Shown: positions 44,216-53,376, numbered from the stretch's first letter. The stretch: DNA of 64,000 bases from Oscillospiraceae bacterium (GCA_015067025.1 SVNC01000005.1:108649-172648), one strand, 5' to 3'. Numbers and translations: made by a program. The notes: generated by a model from the sequence alone, not told the origin.

Positions 44216-45691
44216 ATGTCAAATTCAATTTATAAGGATATCTCCGAGCGTACCGGAGGAAATATCTATATCGGTGTTGTCGGCCCTGTAAGGTCAGGAA
44301 AATCAACCCTTATCAGTAAGCTTATGAACGTGCTTGTAATTCCGTCTATAAAAGATGAAAGTATAAAGGAGCGTGCTACGGATGAACTTCCTCAGTCGGC
44401 GGCAGGTAAAACAATTATGACCACAGAGCCGAAGTTCGTTCCTGAAAATGCAGTGAATATCACGTTTCAGGATAATATTTCGATGAACGTAAGACTTATT
44501 GACTGCGTAGGCTACATAGTTCCCAGTGCAAAGGGCTATATTGAAAACGAAGCACCACGTATGGTTATGACACCCTGGTTTGAAGAGGAAGTTCCGTTCA
44601 ATATGGCGGCAGAGGTGGGGACTCATAAGGTTATTACCGAGCACAGTACCATAGGTATTGTTGTGACTACTGACGGAAGTATTACAGATATTCCGAGAGA
44701 TGAATACGAAAGTGCAGAGGAACGAGTTATCGAAGAGCTAAGCAGTATTAATAAGCCGTTTGCTGTTGTGCTTAATTGTAAAGATCCCGATAGTGAACAG
44801 GCAAAGGTGATGGCTTTACAGTTATCTGAAAAGTACGGAAGAAAGGTCATCCCCGTAAACTGCCTTGATATTGCCGAAGAGAATATTATCGAAATTCTGA
44901 AGTCTGTACTGATGCAGTTCCCTGTAAGAGAGATAAATATCCGTATACCTAAATGGCTCAGTGCTCTTGAAGGTAACCACTGGCTGAAAAAAGAGATCTT
45001 TGACCATATCAGACAGTCGGCTGCAGATATAAAGTCGATGGATGACGTGATGGAATTTGCGTCGTCAGTAAGTGAGTGTGAAAATATTTCCTGCTGCACT
45101 ACCGATAAGGTGGAGCTTGGCTCAGGCGCGGGATATATTTCAATCAACGTTGCGAGCGGACTTTTCTATCAGATACTCGGAGAAACTACCGGCCTTCATC
45201 TTAAGGATGAGGGAGATCTTATGCCTTGCATGATTGAGCTTGCGGCTATCAAACGCAAATATGAAAAGGTTCAGGCGGCACTTGACGAGGTGCAGGCAAC
45301 GGGCTACGGTATCGTAATGCCCGGACTTGAAGAGCTTACTCTCGAAGAACCTGAAATTGTAAAGCAGGGCGGAAAATACGGCATTAGGCTTAAAGCATCA
45401 GCACCATCCGTTCATATGATGCTTGCAAATATCAATACAGAGGTAAGTCCGATCGTCGGCAGCGAAAAGCAGTCCGAAGAGCTTGTTAAATATCTTTTAG
45501 GAGAATTCCAGGAAAATCCCACAAAGATATGGCAGAGCAATATTTTCGGTAAATCTTTGCACGAACTTGTGAACGAGGGACTTCACAACAAGCTTTCAAG
45601 AATGCCGTCCGATGCAAGAGGAAAGCTTCAGGAGGCTATTCAGAGAATTATAAATGATGGATGTAACGGTCTTATCTGTTTGATTTTATAA
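44216..45691 (+). CDS. spoIVA: Stage IV sporulation protein A (SpoIVA)
   Basis: A 491-residue coat-basement ATPase. The N-terminal YKDISERTGGNIYIGVVGPV runs into the Walker A GPVRSGKST (residues 23-31). Further family marks are the DCVGYIVPSAKGY segment and the C-terminal DGCNGLICLIL. The length matches the usual 490-492. It polymerises on the forespore surface in an ATP-dependent way. It is coupled to sipL, and a strong terminator follows. Confidence 0.97.
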   Translation: MSNSIYKDISERTGGNIYIGVVGPVRSGKSTLISKLMNVLVIPSIKDESIKERATDELPQSAAGKTIMTTEPKFVPENAVNITFQDNISMNVRLIDCVGYIVPSAKGYIENEAPRMVMTPWFEEEVPFNMAAEVGTHKVITEHSTIGIVVTTDGSITDIPRDEYESAEERVIEELSSINKPFAVVLNCKDPDSEQAKVMALQLSEKYGRKVIPVNCLDIAEENIIEILKSVLMQFPVREINIRIPKWLSALEGNHWLKKEIFDHIRQSAADIKSMDDVMEFASSVSECENISCCTTDKVELGSGAGYISINVASGLFYQILGETTGLHLKDEGDLMPCMIELAAIKRKYEKVQAALDEVQATGYGIVMPGLEELTLEEPEIVKQGGKYGIRLKASAPSVHMMLANINTEVSPIVGSEKQSEELVKYLLGEFQENPTKIWQSNIFGKSLHELVNEGLHNKLSRMPSDARGKLQEAIQRIINDGCNGLICLIL

Positions 45692-45699
45692 GATACTAA

Positions 45700-45742
45700 G
45701 AGCTTAACAAGCATACTTACTTGTTAAGCTCTGTTCTTTTTT
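45700..45742 (+). terminator. Rho-independent terminator after spoIVA
   Basis: A 12-bp stem, GAGCTTAACAAG / CTTGTTAAGCTC (45700-45711 and 45720-45731), then TGTTCTTTTTT. Confidence 0.85.
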
Positions 45743-46802
45743 ATGTGAACCTTTTCCTGAACTGTTCAGGATATTCGCTATATAGCCTTTCAGCCATATC
45801 ATCACAGGTTTTAATAAGCGTTCTTTCATAAGTACATTGCATAGGCGATATTCTGTTCAATTCGCCTGTTTCCATAATATTGGCACAACTGCAGGAGTTT
45901 GTGCATCTGTCTTTTAAATCACATTCCTTACATTCGGCAGGTGTGGTGTCTATAAGTGACAGAGCATATTGCTTTTCGGTATCAACTCCGTTTACAACGT
46001 CGCCAAGGCAGAAGGCATCTTTTCCTATAAACTGTGTGCAAGGATAAAGCTTACCGTCTGTTGTGACTGTCATCTGTCTTATACCAAGCTGGCAGTGATC
46101 TTTAGGAGAAGTGCCCTTTATGCAGGAACTTATTTTACTGTCAAAGGGGGCGAAAAACAGCCTTATATCCTTTTTAAATACATCGCTGTAGAATTTTGCT
46201 GTTTTTTTCAGTTCACTCTCAAGTATATAAGCTTCCTTATCTGTCCAATTGACATTTTTACCATAGGCAGGTGTAGCGGAGATTTTCCGAAATCCGATAT
46301 CATACAGATGCTTTACCGAGTTATAAAGCTCTTTACAGGCATTGGGTGCAAGGGTAAGCATAACGTAAGAATCAGGCATATACGATAGCAAAAGCTTTGC
46401 CTTTTCTTCGATTACGGCATTACTGTTACTGCCGTTTGCAAATTTTCTGCATATATCCTGAGCAGTGCCATCGTAGGAGATAGCAATTTCAAGTCCCGAC
46501 ATTTTTGCGTAGCTTATGAAATCCTTGTCAAGAAGACTGCCGTTGGTAGTCATCTTACATTTAAATTTTTTGCCTGTCTGCATTTCTTTTTCCTTGCAAT
46601 ATTCTATTGCTTTTATTATAAGCAATTTTTTGAGCATAGGCTCACCGCCGAAAAAGCTAAGTCCTGCGGATTTCCCCTTCGAAAAGGCAAGGTCGCAAGC
46701 GTTTATAAGCGTTTCTTCGCTCATGTCATGGGGAGTTTTTTCACGGGTGCAGTAACTGCAATTCATATTGCAGTTATCGGTTAAATGTAAAGTAAGGTTC
46801 AT
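45741..46802 (-). CDS. Radical SAM/SPASM peptide maturase
   Basis: A 353-residue enzyme. The SAM cluster motif is C11-NMN-C15-SY-C18, and FFGGEPML follows near 49-56. The C-terminal SPASM domain has HCQLGIRQM, DGKLYPC, a cysteine in AFCLGDV, then C-KE-C-DLKDR-C-TNS-C-S-C and a last C in SPMQC, enough for two extra 4Fe-4S clusters. Such enzymes install thioether or C-C links in peptides. It starts 3 nt after the small lipoprotein gene, with almost no ribosome site of its own, so the two are translationally coupled and the lipoprotein is the probable substrate (inference). Confidence 0.85.
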   Translation of the reverse strand: MNLTLHLTDNCNMNCSYCTREKTPHDMSEETLINACDLAFSKGKSAGLSFFGGEPMLKKLLIIKAIEYCKEKEMQTGKKFKCKMTTNGSLLDKDFISYAKMSGLEIAISYDGTAQDICRKFANGSNSNAVIEEKAKLLLSYMPDSYVMLTLAPNACKELYNSVKHLYDIGFRKISATPAYGKNVNWTDKEAYILESELKKTAKFYSDVFKKDIRLFFAPFDSKISSCIKGTSPKDHCQLGIRQMTVTTDGKLYPCTQFIGKDAFCLGDVVNGVDTEKQYALSLIDTTPAECKECDLKDRCTNSCSCANIMETGELNRISPMQCTYERTLIKTCDDMAERLYSEYPEQFRKRFT

Positions 46803-46805
46803 AAT

Positions 46806-47135
46806 TTATTCGTCATTACTATCGGGAGGACATACTACGTCGCCTTCAAGCTCTAATATCTCTGTTTCCTCCGGTGTGGATGAGTTGTCGGTGAATTCAA
46901 CTTCGCCCACAAGCTCTAAACCGCCATCATATTCGAGCGGCTCTGACGTGCTTTCGGTAAACATAGGCATATCACCCATAAGCGTTACTTCTGATTCGTT
47001 ATTGCTTTTGTTTATATCGGATGTAGACTCGGTATTATCCGTACATCCCGTTGTCATTCCTGCCGCAACCATAAGTGATGCAAGACCCACAGCGAATGTA
47101 GGTTTTTTGTAGTTTTTCTGAGGCTTGATTTCCAT
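46806..47135 (-). CDS. Small repeat-bearing lipoprotein, putative maturase substrate
   Basis: 109 residues from the ATG behind AAAGGAGG. A lysine-rich N-terminus (MEIKPQKNYKKP) precedes a hydrophobic stretch and a lipobox-like TTGC (C31). After a Ser/Asn/Thr spacer come three spaced copies of a short motif, Leu-x-Gly-acid-(Met/Val): LMGDM at 52-56, LVGEV at 75-79 and LEGDV at 96-100. The last is followed by VCPPDSNDE, the only Cys outside the lipobox. The C-terminal 78 residues are strongly acidic. The repeat spacing (23 and 21 residues) looks like multiple cores for one modification. The family is not recognised. Confidence 0.75.
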   Translation of the reverse strand: MEIKPQKNYKKPTFAVGLASLMVAAGMTTGCTDNTESTSDINKSNNESEVTLMGDMPMFTESTSEPLEYDGGLELVGEVEFTDNSSTPEETEILELEGDVVCPPDSNDE

Positions 47136-47169
47136 TATACACTTCCTCCTTTGGAAGTTTCTTGAAATC

Positions 47170-47198
47170 AGTATAGCATACCTGCACTTAATTGTCAA
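47170..47198 (-). promoter_or_regulatory. Consensus promoter for the lipoprotein-radical SAM operon
   Basis: Minus strand TTGACA (47198-47193), 17-nt spacer, TATACT (47175-47170). Confidence 0.75.
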
Positions 47199-47223
47199 AT
47201 TTCCGTTTATAATAAGGTTTTTA

Positions 47224-47252
47224 TTGACTTTTAAATACTACCGTTATATAAT
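47224..47252 (+). promoter_or_regulatory. Promoter for the CotH gene
   Basis: TTGACT (47224-47229), 17-nt spacer, TATAAT (47247-47252), back to back with the minus-strand promoter at 47170. Confidence 0.7.
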
Positions 47253-47297
47253 TGAATTACGTAAATTGACCTTAAACCTACATTTATGAGGTGTGAA

Positions 47298-49085
47298 ATG
47301 AAAAAAAGACTTATTGCATTAATACTTGCGGCATCCTTTTTATTGTGTTCCTGTAATGGAGATGTACAGAATTCAGCAGTTTCTTCTGACGAAAGCTCAG
47401 AAGTTACAAGTTCTTCATCCGTAAGTGAAGAATCAAAGCCCGAAAGTACAACCACGACAAATTCAGAAAGTAAAGCGGAAACACCTGCACCTGAAACGAG
47501 CGTTACGGTAACAGATGAGCCGGAGGAAACTCCCGCCCCTGAAACTACTACAACGGCAAAGCCTGAAACGACAACAACAAACACAACTACAGAAAAGCCT
47601 GCTACAACAACTACAACAACCACTCAAAAGCCAAAGCCGGAAACTACAACTACTGCAAAGCCTCAGACAACGCCTGCTGTAACTACAACAAAAAAGCCTA
47701 TGGAAATTCCTGAGGGTGCCGAAATGTCTGACCTTACTCCTGAACAAAGATATTACGTTTACGGAATAGATAAGGAAACTCAGGATGCGTATTACGAAAA
47801 GATCAGCAAAATAGATCTTCCTATAATACATATTTCCACCGAGAATAAACAGCATATCCTTTCAAGAGAAGATTACGTCAACTGCCTTGTCGATATGTTC
47901 AATTGCAGTGATGAATATAAGCTTGACGCCGAATATGCAGGTATCAGAATAAGAGGTAATTCAACTGCTTATTACGGTGATGAAAAGGAAGTAATTAAAA
48001 ACCAGGTCCCTTATAGAATAAAGTTTGATAAGAAAACCAATATGATGGGTCTTAACGATGGAGCCGAGTGCAAGAGCTGGGTTCTTTTAAAATCCCAGTG
48101 GAACGTAGTGCCTGATTTTATGGCTTTCAAGCTCGCACAGGAAATAATGAACGGCGAATATTACAGTTCGGACTGTACGTTCGTTTACGTATACGTCAAT
48201 AAGATGTTTAAGGGGCTTTACCTGCTTTGTGAGCAAAATCAGATCAATAAGCACAGAGTAGATCTTCCTGAACACGAAGAAGGTTATACAGGTACGGATA
48301 TAGGTTATTTCCTTGAGATTGATAACTATGCTGCCGAAAACCCCTTCTGGTTTACAATGGATTACTGCGGAGAAACTCTTACCGACCTTGAAGGTACGAC
48401 AAGACAGCTTGTACCGGCAGAATATACGATAAAGAATGAGATATACTCGCAGGAACAGGTGGACTTTATTTCGAAATATATGTCCGATATCTATAAGATA
48501 ATGATACAAGCGATAAAGTACGAAAAATATTACACCTTCGACGAGAATTACGATCTTATTGATGCGAGCGGTATTTATGATAATGCTTATGATACAATAA
48601 ACGCAGTTGTTGATATAAAATCAGTCGTTAATATGTACATACTTTATGAGATATGCCACGACTACGACTGCGGAGAGGGCAGTTTCTATATGGCTGTCGA
48701 CTTCAGCGGTCAAAGTAGCTTTAAAAAGCTTACCTTTACTGCTCCCTGGGATTTTAACTGGGCATACAGCGATGCATCCACAGGTAGATACTACGCAGGT
48801 GCGTTTAACGATATGAAGTTTGTAAATCAATACGGCGACAGAACTAATCCCTGGTTCGTTCTTCTTATGGGCACAGACTGGTTTACTGAACTTGTAAAGG
48901 AAAAGTGGACAGAGCTTAGTAACGAAGGTAAGATAAATAACGTAATCATATTATGCAATCTTACTATAAAAAAATACTGGGATGAATTCACAATAGAGAG
49001 GCTCGGAGTGTATCCCGAAAGCGGCGAAAGCCTTGTAAAGTGGGTAACAGAAAGAGTAAACTGGCTCGATACCCAGTGGAAATAA
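47298..49085 (+). CDS. CotH-family lipoprotein with Thr-rich linker
   Basis: 595 residues from the ATG behind GAGGTG. The lipoprotein signal ends LCSC (about C18). A roughly 110-residue Ser/Thr/Pro/Glu linker follows, made of TTTT- and KPETTTT-type repeats. The CotH domain starts near 150 with AGIRIRGNST, then LLKSQWN, KGLYLLCEQNQINKHRVDL and WDFNWAYSD, which match CotH proteins. Bacterial CotH members include spore-coat kinases and cellulosome-associated proteins of Ruminococcus. The linker suggests a surface-exposed, possibly glycosylated stalk. It is divergent from the radical SAM operon. Confidence 0.85.
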   Translation: MKKRLIALILAASFLLCSCNGDVQNSAVSSDESSEVTSSSSVSEESKPESTTTTNSESKAETPAPETSVTVTDEPEETPAPETTTTAKPETTTTNTTTEKPATTTTTTTQKPKPETTTTAKPQTTPAVTTTKKPMEIPEGAEMSDLTPEQRYYVYGIDKETQDAYYEKISKIDLPIIHISTENKQHILSREDYVNCLVDMFNCSDEYKLDAEYAGIRIRGNSTAYYGDEKEVIKNQVPYRIKFDKKTNMMGLNDGAECKSWVLLKSQWNVVPDFMAFKLAQEIMNGEYYSSDCTFVYVYVNKMFKGLYLLCEQNQINKHRVDLPEHEEGYTGTDIGYFLEIDNYAAENPFWFTMDYCGETLTDLEGTTRQLVPAEYTIKNEIYSQEQVDFISKYMSDIYKIMIQAIKYEKYYTFDENYDLIDASGIYDNAYDTINAVVDIKSVVNMYILYEICHDYDCGEGSFYMAVDFSGQSSFKKLTFTAPWDFNWAYSDASTGRYYAGAFNDMKFVNQYGDRTNPWFVLLMGTDWFTELVKEKWTELSNEGKINNVIILCNLTIKKYWDEFTIERLGVYPESGESLVKWVTERVNWLDTQWK

Positions 49086-49101
49086 AAGTAGCTCAGAGCA
49101 C

Positions 49102-49130
49102 TTGAATTTATTATTAAAAGGTGGTATAAT
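49102..49130 (+). promoter_or_regulatory. Promoter for the thiC transcript
   Basis: TTGAAT (49102-49107), 17-nt spacer, TATAAT (49125-49130), just before the riboswitch. Confidence 0.7.
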
Positions 49131-49144
49131 TAAATAACAATTAA

Positions 49145-49233
49145 ACAGACGGGAGCTTGTATACAGGCTGAGAGGGAGGTGTGACCTCCGACCGATAACC
49201 TGATTTGGATAATGCCAACGTAGGAATGCCTGT
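49145..49233 (+). ncRNA. TPP riboswitch (THI element)
   Basis: The conserved blocks are all present in order: GGGAGC near 49151, CTGAGAGGG (49168-49176), ACCGATAACCTGAT (about 49190-49203), then GGATAATGCCAACGTAGGAA. The outer P1 stem pairs ACAG and CTGT. It binds thiamine pyrophosphate and controls the thiC gene through the terminator at 49248. Confidence 0.96.
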
Positions 49234-49247
49234 AATACAGTTTTTTC

Positions 49248-49281
49248 AGAAGTTGTCTTATCGACAACTTCTTTTTTTATT
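49248..49281 (+). terminator. Riboswitch-controlled intrinsic terminator
   Basis: A 10-bp stem, AGAAGTTGTC / GACAACTTCT (49248-49257 and 49263-49272), then TTTTTTATTTT. It should form when thiamine pyrophosphate is bound. Confidence 0.88.
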
Positions 49282-49297
49282 TTAAGGAGGAATAATA

Positions 49298-50596
49298 ATG
49301 TACAAAACACAGATGGAAGCGGCGAGAAAAGGGATCGTCACTAAGGAGATGAAAGAAGTCGCCAAAAAGGAATTTCGCTCTGAGGAAGAGATCAGAGAGC
49401 TTGTAGCAAAGGGACAGGTGGCTATATGTGCCAATAGACTTCATAAGTGTATAGAACCGAATGGAGTAGGCTCAATGTTACGCACTAAAATTAACGTGAA
49501 TTTAGGTGTTTCAAGAGATTGCAAGGATTATGATACTGAGATGAAAAAGGTTATGACTGCTGTGGATATGGGGGCAGAGGCGATTATGGACCTTTCCTCT
49601 CACGGTAATACACAGCCTTTCAGACAAAAGCTTGTCAAAGAATGTCCTGCTATGATAGGCACGGTGCCTGTATATGATTCGGTTATACATTATCAGAGAG
49701 ATCTGTCTACTCTTACCGCAAAGGATTTTATAGACGTTGTGAGATTACACGCTGAAGATGGCGTAGATTTTGTGACGCTTCATTGCGGGATTACAAGAAA
49801 GACTATAGAACAGATAAAGAAACATAAACGTAAAATGAATATAGTGTCCCGTGGCGGTTCTCTTGTTTTTGCGTGGATGAGTATGACAGGAAACGAAAAT
49901 CCGTTTTGCGAATATTTTGACGAGATACTTGATATATGCCGTGAGTATGACGTGACGATCTCTTTGGGTGATGCTTGTCGTCCCGGCTGTCTTGCTGACG
50001 CGAGCGACGTGTGTCAGATAGAGGAGCTGGTGAGACTCGGCGAGCTTACTAAAAGAGCCTGGGAAAAGGACGTTCAGGTGATGATAGAGGGACCGGGTCA
50101 TATGCCTCTTGATCAGATAGAGGCTAATATGAAGCTTCAGCAGACTATTTGTATGGGCGCTCCTTTTTATGTGCTTGGTCCTCTTGTTACAGATATAGCA
50201 CCGGGTTATGATCACATAACCTCTGCTATCGGCGGTGCGGTAGCGGCAATGTCGGGTGCGGCGTTTCTTTGCTACGTTACGCCTGCAGAGCATCTGGCAC
50301 TGCCGAACGTTGATGACGTAAAGCAGGGAATTATAGCTTCAAAAATTGCTGCTCATGCTGCTGATATCGCAAAGCATATTCCCCACGCAAGGGATATGGA
50401 TGATGCGATGGCGGATGCACGAAGGAATTTTGACTGGGATAAGCAGTGGGAGTGTTCGATTGACCCTGATACTGCTAAGAAGATCCGTGATGACAGAAAG
50501 CCTGAAATTGAAGACAGCTGTTCAATGTGCGGAAAATTCTGTGCAGTAAGAAGTATGAATAAAGCCCTTAATGGAGAGTATATAGATATACTTTAA
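49298..50596 (+). CDS. thiC: Phosphomethylpyrimidine synthase ThiC
   Basis: A 432-residue radical SAM enzyme that converts aminoimidazole ribotide into HMP phosphate for thiamine. It has [13 protein letters not shown] in the middle. The C-terminal cluster is C408-SM-C411-GKF-C415, with a 3-residue second gap rather than the 4-residue gap of the longer enterobacterial form. I recall this as common in Clostridia. The start follows TTAAGGAGG. No other thiamine genes are in the window. A terminator follows. Confidence 0.97.
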   Translation: MYKTQMEAARKGIVTKEMKEVAKKEFRSEEEIRELVAKGQVAICANRLHKCIEPNGVGSMLRTKINVNLGVSRDCKDYDTEMKKVMTAVDMGAEAIMDLSSHGNTQPFRQKLVKECPAMIGTVPVYDSVIHYQRDLSTLTAKDFIDVVRLHAEDGVDFVTLHCGITRKTIEQIKKHKRKMNIVSRGGSLVFAWMSMTGNENPFCEYFDEILDICREYDVTISLGDACRPGCLADASDVCQIEELVRLGELTKRAWEKDVQVMIEGPGHMPLDQIEANMKLQQTICMGAPFYVLGPLVTDIAPGYDHITSAIGGAVAAMSGAAFLCYVTPAEHLALPNVDDVKQGIIASKIAAHAADIAKHIPHARDMDDAMADARRNFDWDKQWECSIDPDTAKKIRDDRKPEIEDSCSMCGKFCAVRSMNKALNGEYIDIL

Positions 50597-50599
50597 AAA

Positions 50600-50637
50600 T
50601 AACCGCTTTGCTTTTTTAGGCAAGGCGGTTTTCTCAA
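50600..50637 (+). terminator. Terminator after thiC
   Basis: AACCGCTTTGC / GCAAGGCGGTT (one mismatch) followed by TTCTCAATCTT. Confidence 0.75.
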
Positions 50638-50655
50638 TCTTAATAAAATCTTAAT
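50638..50655 (+). promoter_or_regulatory. Tandem TCTTAAT repeats, likely response-regulator sites
   Basis: Two TCTTAAT copies (50638-50644 and 50649-50655) are 11 bp apart, the spacing of OmpR/PhoB-class operators. They lie just upstream of the promoter of the two-component system, so autoregulation is likely. Confidence 0.5.
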
Positions 50656-50666
50656 GATTTTACATA

Positions 50667-50695
50667 TTGCTAATTAATAATTCAGGAGATATAAT
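50667..50695 (+). promoter_or_regulatory. Promoter for the two-component system
   Basis: TTGCTA (50667-50672), 17-nt spacer, TATAAT (50690-50695). Confidence 0.65.
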
Positions 50696-50725
50696 AAAAG
50701 CATAGAAAACAAAAGGGGAAAGACT

Positions 50726-51418
50726 ATGTATAACATACTTATATGTGATGATGATAAGGATATCGTAAATGCACTTAAAATATATCTTAACGATCCGTCA
50801 TACGTGCTTTTTAAAGCGTACGACGGAGCAATGGCACTTGATGTTATAAAAAATAATGATATTCATTTAGCACTAATGGATATAATGATGCCGAATATGG
50901 ATGGCATTTCAGCGATGATAAAGATAAGAGAGCTTACAAATCTTCCTGTTATACTCCTTACTGCAAAAAGCGAAGACAGCGATAAGATACTGGGTCTTAA
51001 CATCGGTGCTGATGATTATATAACAAAGCCCTTCAGCCCTGCTGAAGTTGTGGCGAGAGTGAGATCTCAGCTAAGACGTTATATGGAGCTTGGCTCAGGT
51101 AGTATCAGAAAGGGAGTTGTCCGTGTCGGTAGTGTAGAGCTTGACGATGACAAGAAGATAGTGATGGTTGATGGTAAGGAGGTAAATCTTACTCCTACCG
51201 AATATGATATAATAAAGCTGCTTATGGAAAACGAGGGTAAAGTTCTGTCCCCGAAGGAGATATATAGCAGTATATGGCGTGGTAATCCTATTGCTACCGA
51301 TAACACGGTAGCGGTGCATATAAGACACATAAGAGAAAAGATAGAGATAAACCCTGCCGAGCCTCGATATCTTAAGGCAGTGTGGGGACACGGATATGTA
51401 ATGGAGGATAAAAAATGA
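50726..51418 (+). CDS. OmpR-family response regulator (VanR-like)
   Basis: A 230-residue protein. The receiver domain has the acidic patch DDD (8-10), phospho-acceptor D52 in LMDIMMPNMDG, and LLTAKSED and YITKPFSPAE. The C-terminal winged helix ends RHIREKIEINPAEPRYLKAV and GHGYVME. Its stop overlaps the start of the kinase gene (ATGA), and it has a promoter with tandem repeats. The signal and targets are unknown. Confidence 0.95.
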   Translation: MYNILICDDDKDIVNALKIYLNDPSYVLFKAYDGAMALDVIKNNDIHLALMDIMMPNMDGISAMIKIRELTNLPVILLTAKSEDSDKILGLNIGADDYITKPFSPAEVVARVRSQLRRYMELGSGSIRKGVVRVGSVELDDDKKIVMVDGKEVNLTPTEYDIIKLLMENEGKVLSPKEIYSSIWRGNPIATDNTVAVHIRHIREKIEINPAEPRYLKAVWGHGYVMEDKK

Positions 51419-53322
51419 AAAAAGTTATATATTCTTTACCGTTTAAGGTTACGGCTTTCATTTTGTGTGTTATTTCGCTTATGCTGACTTTTTTGTCGGC
51501 ACTTACTTTAATTACGTATTATACACGTAATAATGATCAGAGCTTTTTTGAACGATATAAAACAAGCAATTATAACAATTTTGCTAATCGTGCAGAAAAC
51601 CTTGTGCGTGATATACTTGCGGATTATCCTGTAAATGTGATGTATGTTTACTCAAACACCAATATGAGGTTTGTTGTTCTTAATAATAAAGAGGAGATTT
51701 TATTTAATTCTACGGGAAAAGAAAGCATTGACAAGGATGAAATGTGGTATAGGGAATACTATCAGGTATGGTCGGGTGATGCTGAGAATTATCATGGTGA
51801 GTATCAGGTTGTACGCATCAATAAATATGAAGATAAAGAAAACGTGTATACGGTTTACGGTTATATAGATACATCTTTCCCGATTTATGATGGTCACACC
51901 TATGATTATTATATTTTAAAGTTTGAGTACAGCGTGCTTAGAAATATATCACTCGTCGGTGTTATTTTTATAGCTTCCGCGTTACTTCTGATTTCAACTT
52001 TTGTTTTTCTTATGGTCGCGTCAGGGAAAAGAGGAGATGGAAAAGAGGTTGTCCAGGGGATATCACAAAAGTTTCCGTTTGATCTTATATTGGCATTATC
52101 TATAGGCTTCGTCATACTGATTATAGCACTAAACGACGGAACAAGCGATAGAATGTGTAAGCTGGTTTTCTATGTACTTGCCGTTATATCAAGTTGTTCT
52201 TTGTTTGTTGCGGACTGTATGATACTTTCAACGAGACTTAAAACGGGTACTTTTTTAAAGAATAATATAATTTATAGCGTAATAAACTTTGCAGTAAAAT
52301 TAATAAAGAAGATATTTAATCTTGTGCTTTGCGTTCCTTTTATTCTTCGCTCGTTATTCGTCGTAGCTGTAACGATTGCTATAGATCTACTGATAATTGT
52401 TGTACTTAATTATTTTGTAACATTTGCTGCGTTTTTATGGGTGCTCAGAACGATAGTTTATATATTGGGTGCTTTGTACATTTCTATAATGCTCTACAAA
52501 CTGAAAAAAGCAGGAGAAGCTTTAGCAAACGGCGATTTGCAGCATAAGACTGATACGAGCCTTCTTGTTCTTGATTTTAAAAAACACGGTGAAAATCTCA
52601 ATAGCCTGTCAAACGGATTATCAGAGGCAGTAGAAAATCGCATCCGCAGTGAGAGACTTAAAACCGATCTTATCACAAACGTTTCTCACGATTTAAAAAC
52701 GCCTCTTACATCCATTATAAATTACTCGGAACTTATTGCAAATGAAGAATGTGAAACTGAAAAGCACAAAGAATATGCCGATGTTCTTTTAAGAAAATCA
52801 AAGCATCTGAAAAGACTTCTTGATGACCTTTTGGAAGTGTCAAAGGCGTCAAGCGGCAATATGGAAGTGAATCTTTCAAAGCTTGATGTCGGTATACTTT
52901 TGAGTCAACTATCGGGAGAATATGAAGAAAAACTTAGTCAGAATGAGCTTAAGCTTGTGATAGCCGAGCCTGAACAGCCTGTTTATATTATGGCTGATGA
53001 ACGAAGAATATGGCGAGTTTTTGAAAACCTTATGAATAACGCCTGCAAATATTCTTTAAAAGGTTCAAGAGTGTACGTAAATCTTTCCGAAAAAGATGAT
53101 GATGTTATGTTCTCCTTTAAAAATACGTCCGCCTCACAGCTTAATATTGATTCGGCAGAACTTATGGAACGTTTTGTGAGGGGCGATGGCTCGCGAACTA
53201 CTGAGGGTAGCGGTCTTGGGCTTTCGATAGTTTCATCCTTCACGGAAATACAGGGTGGCAAAACGGAGATAACAATAGACGGCGATCTTTTCAGGGTTGA
53301 TGTAACTTTTAAAAAAGCGTAA
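51415..53322 (+). CDS. Sensor histidine kinase
   Basis: A 635-residue protein. An N-terminal membrane helix and an outer domain of about 140 residues are followed by about six more helices (residues 175-365). HAMP-like and HisKA regions follow, with the phospho-accepting H425 in NVSHDLKTPLTSIINYSEL. The ATPase domain has NNACKYS and GSGLGLSIV. The C-terminus lacks a receiver domain, so it is a classical kinase that phosphorylates the regulator upstream. The multi-helix sensor is unusual but known in Firmicutes envelope-stress kinases. Confidence 0.95.
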   Translation: MKKVIYSLPFKVTAFILCVISLMLTFLSALTLITYYTRNNDQSFFERYKTSNYNNFANRAENLVRDILADYPVNVMYVYSNTNMRFVVLNNKEEILFNSTGKESIDKDEMWYREYYQVWSGDAENYHGEYQVVRINKYEDKENVYTVYGYIDTSFPIYDGHTYDYYILKFEYSVLRNISLVGVIFIASALLLISTFVFLMVASGKRGDGKEVVQGISQKFPFDLILALSIGFVILIIALNDGTSDRMCKLVFYVLAVISSCSLFVADCMILSTRLKTGTFLKNNIIYSVINFAVKLIKKIFNLVLCVPFILRSLFVVAVTIAIDLLIIVVLNYFVTFAAFLWVLRTIVYILGALYISIMLYKLKKAGEALANGDLQHKTDTSLLVLDFKKHGENLNSLSNGLSEAVENRIRSERLKTDLITNVSHDLKTPLTSIINYSELIANEECETEKHKEYADVLLRKSKHLKRLLDDLLEVSKASSGNMEVNLSKLDVGILLSQLSGEYEEKLSQNELKLVIAEPEQPVYIMADERRIWRVFENLMNNACKYSLKGSRVYVNLSEKDDDVMFSFKNTSASQLNIDSAELMERFVRGDGSRTTEGSGLGLSIVSSFTEIQGGKTEITIDGDLFRVDVTFKKA

Positions 53323-53326
53323 TTAT

Positions 53327-53376
53327 AAAACGGTGGTTATTATCAGAAATTTGAGATATACCACCGTTTTGTCATA
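53327..53376 (+). terminator. Terminator after the histidine kinase
   Basis: AAAACGGTGGT / ACCACCGTTTT arms (53327-53337 and about 53363-53373), separated by an A/T-rich loop. Confidence 0.7.

Noticed and set aside
47231..47623. Minus-strand frame of Val and Gly repeats
   Set aside because: It is the complement of the Thr-rich linker of the CotH gene.
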